A stretch of 22,678 nucleotides of DNA from CAZQSL01 sp964595945. GTDB lineage: Bacteria > UBP15 > UBA6099 > JAJRTR01. The position numbers and the translations under genes were made by a program. Positions 1-8,710 of the stretch are shown here, one piece after another. The notes under the pieces were generated by a model, which worked only from the letters and a program-made list of their open reading frames with translations, was not told where the DNA came from and made no database searches. The stretch spans positions 1-22,678 of the forward strand of contig CAZQSL010000054.1 of assembly GCA_964595945.1 (NCBI GenBank), written 5' to 3'. Each line of letters opens with the position of its first letter. Position 1 is the first letter of the stretch.

Positions 1-392
1 TCGGCCATGTCGGGCTGGATGAAAATCCGGCCTTTTGCGACATCGCGGATAGCTGAGGGCAGGATTTTTGCCGAAGAGCATTTGACGAGGAACCCGGACG
101 CGCCAGCCTGGAGCAGTCGAAGCGCGAATTCTTCGCTCGCGTGCATCGTAAGTATCAGGATAGACGTGTGCAGATTGGAAAACGAGAGCTGTTTTGTCAC
201 TTCGAGGCCATCGAGATCGGGCATGTCGAAATCGAGAATGATCACATCCGGGTTGAGAGCCTCGCAGACGGTAATGGCTTCACGGCCATTTGAGGCTTCG
301 CCGACGACCTGGAAGTCCTTTTCGAGTTCGAGTAGCCGCGCGAGGCCTTCACGGAATATCGCGTGGTCATCGGCGAGAACGACAGTGATCAT
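1..392 (-). CDS. Response regulator, NarL/FixJ-type receiver (partial)
   Basis: About 130 N-terminal residues are visible; the rest, expected to be a LuxR-type DNA-binding domain, lies beyond the left edge. The receiver fold is clear: acidic pair D8-D9, phospho-acceptor D54 in LDFDMPDLDG, T82 at the end of strand 4 and K104 in FLVK. The early DDHAIFREGL motif is typical of NarL/FixJ regulators. The start codon overlaps the kinase stop (ATGA at 389-392), so the two are translationally coupled; a GGAG lies 10 nt upstream of the ATG inside the kinase gene. It would be phosphorylated by the kinase encoded just upstream and act as a transcription factor. Target genes are unknown. The output domain is inferred from the subfamily, not seen. 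Confidence 0.93.
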   Translation of the reverse strand, partial: MITVVLADDHAIFREGLARLLELEKDFQVVGEASNGREAITVCEALNPDVIILDFDMPDLDGLEVTKQLSFSNLHTSILILTMHASEEFALRLLQAGASGFLVKCSSAKILPSAIRDVAKGRIFIQPDMA

Positions 393-2227
393 AGGGCGCT
401 GTCTCCAGTACATAGAATATTCGGCAGAGTTAGAGTGATGGCCGTGCCGTGGCCTGGGTGTGACTCGATATCGAGGGTGCCGCCGCATATCAGGGCGCGT
501 TCGCGCATGCCGAGCAATCCAATGCCTCCGCCGTGACTATCCCTGGGGAAGCCGGCGCCATCGTCGGTAATCCTGAGCGTAATTGTATCACCAGTCGCAG
601 TGAGTGTGATAGTGACACGGGAAGCGTTGGCATGTTTGATGATGTTGGTAAGTGACTCCTGGAAGATGCGGTAGGTGTTGAGGGCGGCATCAGGTGAGAT
701 CTGATGTCGGTCGATGACGGCGAGATCGAGATGCATGTCAAAGGAAATCTGGGGTCTGATCTCATTGATGAAGGACTCGATGGCAGAAGTGAGTCCGAAT
801 CGCGAGATGATATGGGGACTGATACCGCGATAGATGCGGACGAGCTCGGCGCTTGCGGTTTCGATGGTCGAAGCGGCGCGGCTGATGTCATCGTGTGAAG
901 GGGCGGGCTGTTTTTTCAGCCATTCGAGTTCGAGCGCGAGGGTGGAAAGGCGGTGGCCGAGTTCATCGTGAAGTTCGCGGGCAATGGCCGCGCGTTCGTG
1001 CTCTTGGGCCGAGATGATGGTCTGGGAGAGCGTGTGGAGATGAGATTCGTGTTCGATGAGATCGGCTTCGATGCGTTTTCGCTGCGCGTACAATGCTTCG
1101 AGAGTGTTTGCGAGATTTAGGATTTCAGAAAAGCCGGATCTGAAGCCATGCCGCTGGTCGAGATCGCCGGCAAGCGCCTTGTGGGCTGTTTCGGAAAGTT
1201 TTTTCAAAGGTGTGGTGATCAGATATGCCGCGAGGATGCCGAAGAGAAGGCTTATGAGAAAAAACAGAGCCGTGATGCCATAAAACATGCGGTCATACCG
1301 GGCCGACGATTTGGTGAAGTGAGAAGGAGAGTAGCCAAGTCGGATCGCGCCGGAGGGGAGGTTTTTGACTCGGAGAGAGAGGGCGATGTCGATGACGGGC
1401 CGCTCGAAGCTGTCTGTCGTACGGTGAATGGAAATGGGACGTTTGTCGAGGGAGCGGAGCGTCTTGGTCGTGATGGGCGAATTGTCAAGGTGGCCTTCGG
1501 GGCCTGAGATGGTGTGCTGCCGGGGATTTCTGTAGAGGTTGAGTAGAATGGTACGGTCAGGCGCCACCCATTTTGCGTAGATGATATTACGGTTGTTGCG
1601 CATGACGTCCACGAGCATGATGCGGACCTGATCGATTCGGTTGTTTTCGATGTCGGATGTAATCTCGCGATAGATGGGTTCGGCATACGTGTAAAGAGAG
1701 CGGATGTGTTCGCTCGTGATGATATCGGAGTAGTTGTATCCGACGACAAGTCTGCCGACTGTGACTTGCCGGGGCAGATGGAAACCGACTGAGCCATTGA
1801 TGACGATAGGGCGGGTGATGTACTTTGATCCGGGTTTATGAAATGAATCGGAATACTGTGAATCCTCATGGCTGCCGCTGAGATCATAGATGATGGTATT
1901 GCCGGTATCTTTAGTGATGAATGCGTCGGTCACGCGCCAGTTAGTGCCTATGCCGTCTTTCATTATGTGGTCGATGGTCGCGAGATCGTTTATCGCGAGA
2001 GGGCCGGCGAGCCGGGTGCGGAGACTGTCGGCAGCCATCGAAATCTGGTGGTCGGTCTCGTTTCGGTTGAGATATGTGAGCCGCATCTGGAAAAGCGAAA
2101 ATATGACCGCGCCGGTGATGATCGTCACGAAAGAAATCAGGAGACTGAAGAATACGAACAGGGAAACCCCTCCGGACTCTCGTCGTGACAGCACTATTTT
2201 GCGCTCCTTTTCTGTTTTGCGAGCCAT
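389..2227 (-). CDS. Membrane sensor histidine kinase, NarX/DegS-like (HisKA_3)
   Basis: A 612-residue sensor kinase. A short basic cytoplasmic N-terminus is followed by TM1 (about 22-46), a large extracytoplasmic sensor region (about 47-312), TM2 (about 314-337) and a HAMP-like linker (about 338-390). The HisKA_3 helix carries phospho-acceptor H420 in ARELHDELGH. The ATPase domain shows the N box around N528 (QESLTNIIKHANA), DDGAGF at 555-560 and a glycine-rich GGGIGLLGMRERA near 566-578. This arrangement is that of kinases which signal to NarL-type regulators, and one follows with an ATGA overlap. The start overlaps the last 34 bases of the periplasmic-binding-protein gene, so all three are probably one operon. 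The sensor domain resembles nothing I can name; sensing through the neighbouring binding protein is an inference. Confidence 0.93.
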   Translation of the reverse strand: MARKTEKERKIVLSRRESGGVSLFVFFSLLISFVTIITGAVIFSLFQMRLTYLNRNETDHQISMAADSLRTRLAGPLAINDLATIDHIMKDGIGTNWRVTDAFITKDTGNTIIYDLSGSHEDSQYSDSFHKPGSKYITRPIVINGSVGFHLPRQVTVGRLVVGYNYSDIITSEHIRSLYTYAEPIYREITSDIENNRIDQVRIMLVDVMRNNRNIIYAKWVAPDRTILLNLYRNPRQHTISGPEGHLDNSPITTKTLRSLDKRPISIHRTTDSFERPVIDIALSLRVKNLPSGAIRLGYSPSHFTKSSARYDRMFYGITALFFLISLLFGILAAYLITTPLKKLSETAHKALAGDLDQRHGFRSGFSEILNLANTLEALYAQRKRIEADLIEHESHLHTLSQTIISAQEHERAAIARELHDELGHRLSTLALELEWLKKQPAPSHDDISRAASTIETASAELVRIYRGISPHIISRFGLTSAIESFINEIRPQISFDMHLDLAVIDRHQISPDAALNTYRIFQESLTNIIKHANASRVTITLTATGDTITLRITDDGAGFPRDSHGGGIGLLGMRERALICGGTLDIESHPGHGTAITLTLPNILCTGDSAL

Positions 2228-3120
2228 TGCTCATAGTGTGCAATCTGGCCGTTTTTTCTGGCTTTTCTGAACATGTCTATATCGCTTTCGTAGTCTTTCG
2301 GCGACGTACGGTAAAAATGGATTTTCAGGTTGGAGAAGATTTGAAACATGCCTTTTCCGGACTTGCCGTTTTCTATTTTTTTCAGGGTTTCCAGTATCTT
2401 CCCGGTAATGGTCTCCGGCTGTTCGCGTGGGGTCAGCAACGGGATGAGTCTGTATGGGTGTCCGCATTTGAGACGTCTGACACCTTGCACGATGCCGGGG
2501 TTGGCTTCCTTGAGAAAGCGGTACAGCAGTTCCGAGGACAGTACGGCTTCCGTGGTCTGCAAGGAATAATGGTAAAAGGATCCCAGAGCGCTCTGGCTGA
2601 ATTCGAGCTTTCCGAAGAATGATTCCGGTGGCGAATCGGCGAGATTCCACATCGAGATGTAGCCCTCGGTTCCTTCGTATGTCGAGATTGGTTTTCCCCT
2701 GAGGTCGGCAACCGTTTTCGCCGGTGACGTTTCGCGGACGAAGATGCAGGTGCGGTTTTCGGTGATGCCGACCATGCCGAATGTGGCGCGCGGTTCGTAA
2801 CCGTAGTTTTCGATGAGGTTCGTGTAGTGTTGCTTTCTGTCGACGATGATGAGGTCAGGCCTCGTTGTACGGATGTGCCTGTAGAAATCGTCGGGATTTG
2901 TGAATGATTTTCTCGTGACTGAAAACCCGGAATTATCGCTGTTTATGATGCTGGCTATCGGGTCGATCAGAAAACGGGTCTGGCTGTCGGCCTCAGGGCC
3001 GACCTCAAGGAGCATGTCGACGACAAGGTCGATCCGTTCTGCTGTTATGGCTCGCGATATGATCAGCGATGTGCACAGCAATAGCATGGCCGCGATTGCC
3101 ATGACTATCTTTTTTGTCAT
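2194..3120 (-). CDS. PhnD-like periplasmic substrate-binding protein
   Basis: A 308-residue protein beginning with a signal peptide or anchor (MTKKIVMAIAAMLLLCTSLI). I chose the ATG at 3120, not the in-frame start at 3204, because GGAG sits nine bases before it and the signal sequence then begins at the N-terminus. The body fits the phosphate/phosphite/phosphonate-binding (PhnD, TctC-like) fold: an early solute-binding lobe, a DLIIVDRKQHY segment, then ADLRGKPISTYEGTEGY, where this family commonly has a DLKGK..F motif. No ABC permease or ATPase for it is present; the gene overlaps the histidine kinase gene instead. Known parallels are binding proteins that present a ligand to a sensor kinase. 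The ligand cannot be deduced. Confidence 0.75.
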   Translation of the reverse strand: MTKKIVMAIAAMLLLCTSLIISRAITAERIDLVVDMLLEVGPEADSQTRFLIDPIASIINSDNSGFSVTRKSFTNPDDFYRHIRTTRPDLIIVDRKQHYTNLIENYGYEPRATFGMVGITENRTCIFVRETSPAKTVADLRGKPISTYEGTEGYISMWNLADSPPESFFGKLEFSQSALGSFYHYSLQTTEAVLSSELLYRFLKEANPGIVQGVRRLKCGHPYRLIPLLTPREQPETITGKILETLKKIENGKSGKGMFQIFSNLKIHFYRTSPKDYESDIDMFRKARKNGQIAHYEQWLAKQKRSAK

Positions 3121-3454
3121 AATAGATTCTCCGCAAAGTTTCGCTTTGCTGTATTGTGTTAGTATTTCCCCCCGCAAAGCTTCCCGGCATTGTCGCCGTG
3201 ACACCTGTCACTGTTGGCGAAGAATAAAACGACATAGCTCTTCATGGTACTATTTTACATTTTTTTTACGCCTGAAACATATCTCGTGACATTTTTGCAG
3301 AGTAGCGGGGCAATATTCAGCCCGTTAGTGCGTTGCGGGACGTTTTTTATCTGATGTGATAAAATTGTCTGGACTGTTTAACTATTCGGATTGTCAAGTG
3401 TCTAACGGATAGTGGTTTTAACTACGCAGCGGTTTTGCGGCACAGGAGGAATAG
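3121..3454. promoter_or_regulatory. Divergent intergenic region between sensor operon and macAB-tolC
   Basis: This 334-base region separates the leftward sensor operon from the rightward exporter operon and must hold both promoters. On the plus strand an extended -10 element TGATAAAAT (TG at 3357-3358, TAAAAT at 3360-3365) would start transcription near 3372, giving a leader of about 80 bases for macA; no good -35 is seen. On the minus strand I see only weak AT-rich candidates near 3245-3275. The sequence CTTTGCGG occurs twice on the minus strand just before the binding-protein gene. No ORF with a plausible start and ribosome binding site is present. Confidence 0.5.
3355..3368 (+). promoter_or_regulatory. 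Extended -10 promoter for macA operon
   Basis: TGTGATAAAATTGT contains TG-A-TAAAAT, an extended -10 hexamer. The same 14 bases occur on the minus strand at 19887-19900 in front of the flavodiiron protein gene. The assignment rests on pattern alone. Confidence 0.45.
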
Positions 3455-5065
3455 ATGAAAAAGGTAGTGGCAATAGTCCTGATCCTTGCGGTAGCAGCGG
3501 CGGGCGGTTTTTGGTACATGAAGACAAAGAAGAAAAAAGCAGAAGCGGCAGTGGCGGCTACCACAGTAAAAGTGGAGACGGTGACACGTGGTGATATCGT
3601 GCAGAAAGTCGAGGCTTCGGGTGTTGTGACATCTAATCTCGATGTGGAAATAAAATGCAAGGCAAGCGGAGAAATTGTATCGTTGCCCTACGAAGTAAGT
3701 GATTATGTCGAAAAGGGCAGTCTTGTTTTGCAACTCGATCCTACCGACGAAGAGAGAAATGTCAGAAAAGCGAGGATTTCGCTCATATCCGCTCAGTCGA
3801 CATATAAAAAGGCGATCGAAACACTGAGGGTTACCCAGAAGGAAATCGCGGATCAGCGTAATCAGGCACTCGTCAATCTCGAAACTGTCAAGTCGCAGCA
3901 TGACGATCTTGTGGCAAAGGCTGACCGCATCAAACAGCTCTATGACAAGAAACTCGTGAGCCGTGAGGAGTACGAAACGTCACGCACGAGTGTCGTCGAA
4001 TCCCAGAACGGTGTCAAACAGGCGAAACTCAAGCTTGAGGCGATAAATACAAGCGAGGAAAGCCTTTCGCTCAAGCGGCAGGATGTCGAGCAGGCTCGCA
4101 CTCAGGTGGAAAGCAGTCAGATCAGTCTTTCCCTTGCCGAGCAGGCGCTTGACAATACGAGAGTCTACGCCCCTGTCAGTGGTGTCATCACGGCGATGCC
4201 TGTCTCGCTCGGCACGATTATTTCGTCTGGCATCAGCAATGTCGGCGGCGGTACAAGCGTAATGACCATATCGGACCTCTCGAAACTATATGTGCTCGCC
4301 TCGGTCGACGAAAGTGATATCGGATCCATCAAGCAGGGGCAGATGGTCGAGATTTCGGCGGACGCATATTCGGATTACATCTTTGCGGGGCGGGTCGAAC
4401 GCATTGCCCAGAAGGGTGTGGCCACATCCAATGTCGTCACGTTCGAGGTCAAGATAGAAGTGCTCGGAAAGAGTAGCGCGAAAGGTCTGCCCGCGCTCGC
4501 TGAGGCTGACAAGAGTATGGCGCCTCACCCAGGCGGCGGTATGCCGCCTGCCGGAGCTGGATTTGACGGTAAAAAGTTCGATCCATCGAAATTCAGGGGG
4601 AAACGCGACGGCCAGAGAGGCGCTCCCGGCAATAGGGGCAGCAATTCAAAACGTGGCGCAGGCGGCTATCCTTCGGGTATGCCCGGCGGGCAGGGCGCCG
4701 GTGCGGTATCTTCTAAGGGCGCTACCGCCAAATCGCTTTCCGCGGCTGACCCCAATCTCCTCAAGCCCCAGATGACCACCGATGTCGCCATTGTCATTGC
4801 AAACAGGAAGAATATCACTGTCGTCCCTGCCGACGCCATATTCCGCATGAACGGGAAAAAGTATGTTACTATCGATTCCGGCAATGGCAAGACGCAGCAG
4901 AAGGAAGTGGTCACGGGGATATCCGATGATGAAAACACCGAAGTCATCAGCGGTCTGTCCGAAGGCGATAAAGTACAGGTCACGGCGACTGAAACGGACA
5001 GCCAGTGGAGCGGTAAAGGTGCTCGCGGCGGTATGATGTTCGGCGCTCCGCGCGGCAGACGGTGA
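3455..5065 (+). CDS. macA: MacA-like periplasmic adaptor (membrane fusion protein)
   Basis: A 536-residue adaptor of the HlyD/RND-MFP superfamily linking an inner-membrane MacB to TolC. A strong AGGAGG precedes the ATG. The N-terminal anchor is residues 1-22. The split lipoyl domain is about 55-96 (SGEIVSLPYEVSDYVEKG) and 236-275 (YAPVSGVITAMPVSLG), and the alpha-helical hairpin is about 98-235 with heptad-like helices. A beta-barrel (about 276-337) and a membrane-proximal domain (about 435-512) follow. The oddity is a glycine, proline and basic-rich low-complexity insertion at about 352-425 between beta-barrel strands, plus a basic GGMMFGAPRGRR-type tail; most MacA proteins are near 370-400 residues. 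The ATPase gene begins 13 bases downstream. The exported substrate (macrolide, peptide, lipid or siderophore-like) is not evident. Confidence 0.9.
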   Translation: MKKVVAIVLILAVAAAGGFWYMKTKKKKAEAAVAATTVKVETVTRGDIVQKVEASGVVTSNLDVEIKCKASGEIVSLPYEVSDYVEKGSLVLQLDPTDEERNVRKARISLISAQSTYKKAIETLRVTQKEIADQRNQALVNLETVKSQHDDLVAKADRIKQLYDKKLVSREEYETSRTSVVESQNGVKQAKLKLEAINTSEESLSLKRQDVEQARTQVESSQISLSLAEQALDNTRVYAPVSGVITAMPVSLGTIISSGISNVGGGTSVMTISDLSKLYVLASVDESDIGSIKQGQMVEISADAYSDYIFAGRVERIAQKGVATSNVVTFEVKIEVLGKSSAKGLPALAEADKSMAPHPGGGMPPAGAGFDGKKFDPSKFRGKRDGQRGAPGNRGSNSKRGAGGYPSGMPGGQGAGAVSSKGATAKSLSAADPNLLKPQMTTDVAIVIANRKNITVVPADAIFRMNGKKYVTIDSGNGKTQQKEVVTGISDDENTEVISGLSEGDKVQVTATETDSQWSGKGARGGMMFGAPRGRR

Positions 5066-5078
5066 GAGGCATACAATC

Positions 5079-5735
5079 ATGTTGATAAAAACTGTCAATC
5101 TCGAAAAAATCTATGACATGGGCGGTGGCGCAGTACATGCCCTCGATGGAGTCAGCATCGAAATAGCCGAGGGCGAAATGGTCGCGATAGTCGGTTCTTC
5201 CGGCAGCGGCAAGTCCACACTGATGAACATTATCGGATGCCTCGACCGGCCCAACTCGGGCGAGTATTTCCTCGATGGTGAAAACGTGGCGACACTTCGC
5301 AAGGACAAGCTCGCGTCGATCAGAAACAGGCATATCGGATTTGTCTTCCAGTCATTCAATCTGCTGCCGCGCATGTCGGCGCTGCTCAATGTGGAACTGC
5401 CCATGCAATATGCCGGCAAGCCCAACACCAGACAAGCAGCGGTGGAAGCGCTCGAAATGGTCGGTCTCAAAGACCGCATGCACCACGAACCCAACCAGCT
5501 TTCGGGCGGACAGCGCCAGCGTGTGGCGATCGCAAGGGCACTAGTCAACAATCCCTCCATCGTGCTCGCCGACGAACCGACCGGCAATCTCGACAGCCGC
5601 ACTGGCGAAGAAATCATGCGCCTCTTCGGCGAACTCAACAAAAGTGGCCGCACTATCATCATCGTAACCCACGACAATGAAATCGCGGAGCAATGTCCCA
5701 AAAACATCAAACTCAAGGATGGCCGCGTCATTTAA
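5079..5735 (+). CDS. MacB-type ABC transporter ATPase subunit
   Basis: A 218-residue ATPase of the MacB/LolD/FtsE class. It has Walker A GSSGSGKS (39-46), Q-loop Q91 in FVFQSFNLLP, signature LSGGQ (141-145), Walker B ending in DEPT (165-168), the GNLDS D-loop and H198 in the switch region. All catalytic residues are present. It powers the permease encoded next; in E. coli MacB the two parts are fused, here they are separate genes. A GAGAGG ribosome site precedes the ATG. It lies in one operon with the adaptor, permease and TolC genes, with gaps of 13 to about 50 bases. Confidence 0.95.
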   Translation: MLIKTVNLEKIYDMGGGAVHALDGVSIEIAEGEMVAIVGSSGSGKSTLMNIIGCLDRPNSGEYFLDGENVATLRKDKLASIRNRHIGFVFQSFNLLPRMSALLNVELPMQYAGKPNTRQAAVEALEMVGLKDRMHHEPNQLSGGQRQRVAIARALVNNPSIVLADEPTGNLDSRTGEEIMRLFGELNKSGRTIIIVTHDNEIAEQCPKNIKLKDGRVI

Positions 5736-5784
5736 CCGCACCAATTTCGGATGACGCCGCCCGATCGAAAGGAGCTGTCCGCTT

Positions 5785-6990
<1,206 letters not shown>

Positions 6991-7004
6991 TCCAGGGAGT
7001 TGTC

Positions 7005-8459
7005 ATGAAAATCACACTGTCAAAAATTACAGCCGTTTTCGGATTTGCACTCGTCCTCACTGCGGCTCCCGCTCTCGCGGGAGCGCCCGATGCCATACAG
7101 CTATCTGCCGACGATGCCGTCCTCATGGGGCTTCGCAACAACAAATCTCTCATGATCAAACAGATCGCACCCAAGATCACCCTGCTAAAGGAAACCGCCG
7201 CGCGTGCCGCTTTCGACGACACGCTCACCGGCTCTCTCACCGGCACCGTATCCGATCCGCTTAACGGCGCCAACACTGCAACGGCGAAGGCAGAAACAGC
7301 CCTGTCACGCAAATTTCACGACGGCTCATCACTCAAGTTCGGACTGTCTTCCGACGCAAGCGACGCCCGGGCATCATCATCAAAATTCACTTCTCACTAC
7401 TCCATCTCACTCAACACTCCCATCGCGCGAGACTCCGGAAAGGCTGTCAATCTTGCTTCGATCAAGTCATCCGAACTCGACACGCAGACCGCGTACAACG
7501 AAATCAAGGCCTATTCCGAAACCCTTATCTCCCAGATTTTCACTGCCTACTGGAATTACGCGCTCACTTGCCAGAAAATCAAAATCTACGAAAACTCGCT
7601 CGAACTTGCCAAAAATCAACTCGCCGAAACCGAGGCTATCGCCGAAGTCGGTAAAACGGCAGAGATCGAAGTCATCGCCGCACGCGCCGAAGTAGCACAG
7701 CGTCAGCAGTCACTTGTCGAGATACGCAGTCAGAGCGAAAAGCAGAAGATCGCGCTTTTCTATCTCATCAACCCCGATGCGTCCACCTGGAACAACCCAC
7801 TCGAACCGACTGAATCATACAAGCTCAATGCCATCGATACGGGATCGCTCGACGACGCGATAGCACTTGCCCTGAAATCTCGCACCGATCTCGCACAGGC
7901 ACGCATCCAGCTCGAAAAAGGCGATCTCGATATTGTAAAGACCAAAAACGGACTGCTCCCCTACATCGACTTTTTCGTTACGCTCGGCGGCACTGGCTAC
8001 TCCGATTCTTTTCTGACCGCGTCCAACGGTATTCTGTCCGATTCCTCAGACATTCAGTTCGGCGTCAGCTATAGCGCAGCCATCGGCCGCCGCGCCGCCA
8101 AGTCATCTCACGAGCAAGCCCTTCTTTCCAGAGAGCAGCAGTCAATCTCTATCGACAACATGGCATTGACCATCAATCAGGATGTCAGAAACGCGTGGAT
8201 AGAAATCGACCGTGCGCGCCAGCAGGTCGAGGCCGCCGGAGCGACGCTCAGGCTTCAGGAAGAGAAACTCCGTGCCGAATCCGAAAAATTCAAGGTGGGA
8301 AAATCAACCTCTCTCACTGTCGCGCAGACCCAGCGGGACCTACTGCAGGCCCAGCTCGATGAGTCTCAGGCCATTGCAGACTACAGCATCGCCATGGTGG
8401 CTTTATACAAGGCTCAGGGTACTCTCGCGGATCACTACAGCATGACTGTCAACGAATAG
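7005..8459 (+). CDS. tolC: TolC-family outer-membrane efflux protein
   Basis: A 484-residue outer-membrane channel protein. I chose the ATG at 7005, preceded by AGGGAG, rather than the in-frame ATG at 6972 inside the permease gene, because it gives a clean signal peptide ending near ALA-GAP (about residue 25). Two structural repeats are visible, each with long coiled helices: about 145-235 (AYNEIKAYSETLISQIFTAY onward) and about 385-478 (INQDVRNAWIEIDRARQQVE onward), separated by beta-strand segments. Both the repeat pattern and the length fit the OEP/TolC family. It is the last gene of the exporter operon and would form the exit duct for MacAB. No clear hairpin terminator is visible downstream. 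Confidence 0.92.
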   Translation: MKITLSKITAVFGFALVLTAAPALAGAPDAIQLSADDAVLMGLRNNKSLMIKQIAPKITLLKETAARAAFDDTLTGSLTGTVSDPLNGANTATAKAETALSRKFHDGSSLKFGLSSDASDARASSSKFTSHYSISLNTPIARDSGKAVNLASIKSSELDTQTAYNEIKAYSETLISQIFTAYWNYALTCQKIKIYENSLELAKNQLAETEAIAEVGKTAEIEVIAARAEVAQRQQSLVEIRSQSEKQKIALFYLINPDASTWNNPLEPTESYKLNAIDTGSLDDAIALALKSRTDLAQARIQLEKGDLDIVKTKNGLLPYIDFFVTLGGTGYSDSFLTASNGILSDSSDIQFGVSYSAAIGRRAAKSSHEQALLSREQQSISIDNMALTINQDVRNAWIEIDRARQQVEAAGATLRLQEEKLRAESEKFKVGKSTSLTVAQTQRDLLQAQLDESQAIADYSIAMVALYKAQGTLADHYSMTVNE

Positions 8460-8586
8460 GTCGGGACTATCATCACCCTTGCCATGCTCTTTGTGTCGCA
8501 GTCTTTGCAGCACTAATATGTCGCTTCTTATCATTTGCACATAGCTGATTGACGTGCCGGTTCATCCTGACAGCGCTTCGGAAATC

Positions 8587-8615
8587 TTGTAAATTACTAT
8601 TGGTAGAATTATATT
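8587..8615 (+). promoter_or_regulatory. Candidate sigma-70 promoter for ileS
   Basis: TTGTAA (8587-8592), a 17-base spacer and TATATT (8610-8615) lie about 95 bases before the ileS start in the 251-base gap after tolC. The leader is short and shows no T-box features. The rest of the gap holds nothing I recognise. Confidence 0.4.
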
Positions 8616-8710
8616 ATTCAGGATGCAGGCGGCGTGTCCGGCGTGTTTTTGCTGTGCGCGTATTTTTGCTGTCCCGGCTCTGCAACGGTATCATTTGAAG
8701 GAGCATGAAC

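Noticed and set aside
1252..1887. 211-codon minus-strand frame inside the kinase gene
   Set aside because: Out-of-phase Ser/Thr/Pro-rich shadow of the kinase coding sequence with no start signal.
3121..3204. Earlier in-frame start for the binding protein at 3204
   Set aside because: It would put 28 polar residues before a normal signal peptide, and the ATG at 3120 has a good ribosome site.
3355..3368. CRP/FNR-type site in TGTGATAAAATTGT
   Set aside because: Only the left TGTGA half matches; there is no symmetric TCACA or ATCAA half at the proper distance, so an extended -10 is the simpler reading.
8616..8710. T-box or other riboswitch before ileS
   Set aside because: The leader is too short and lacks the T-box sequence and an antiterminator/terminator pair.
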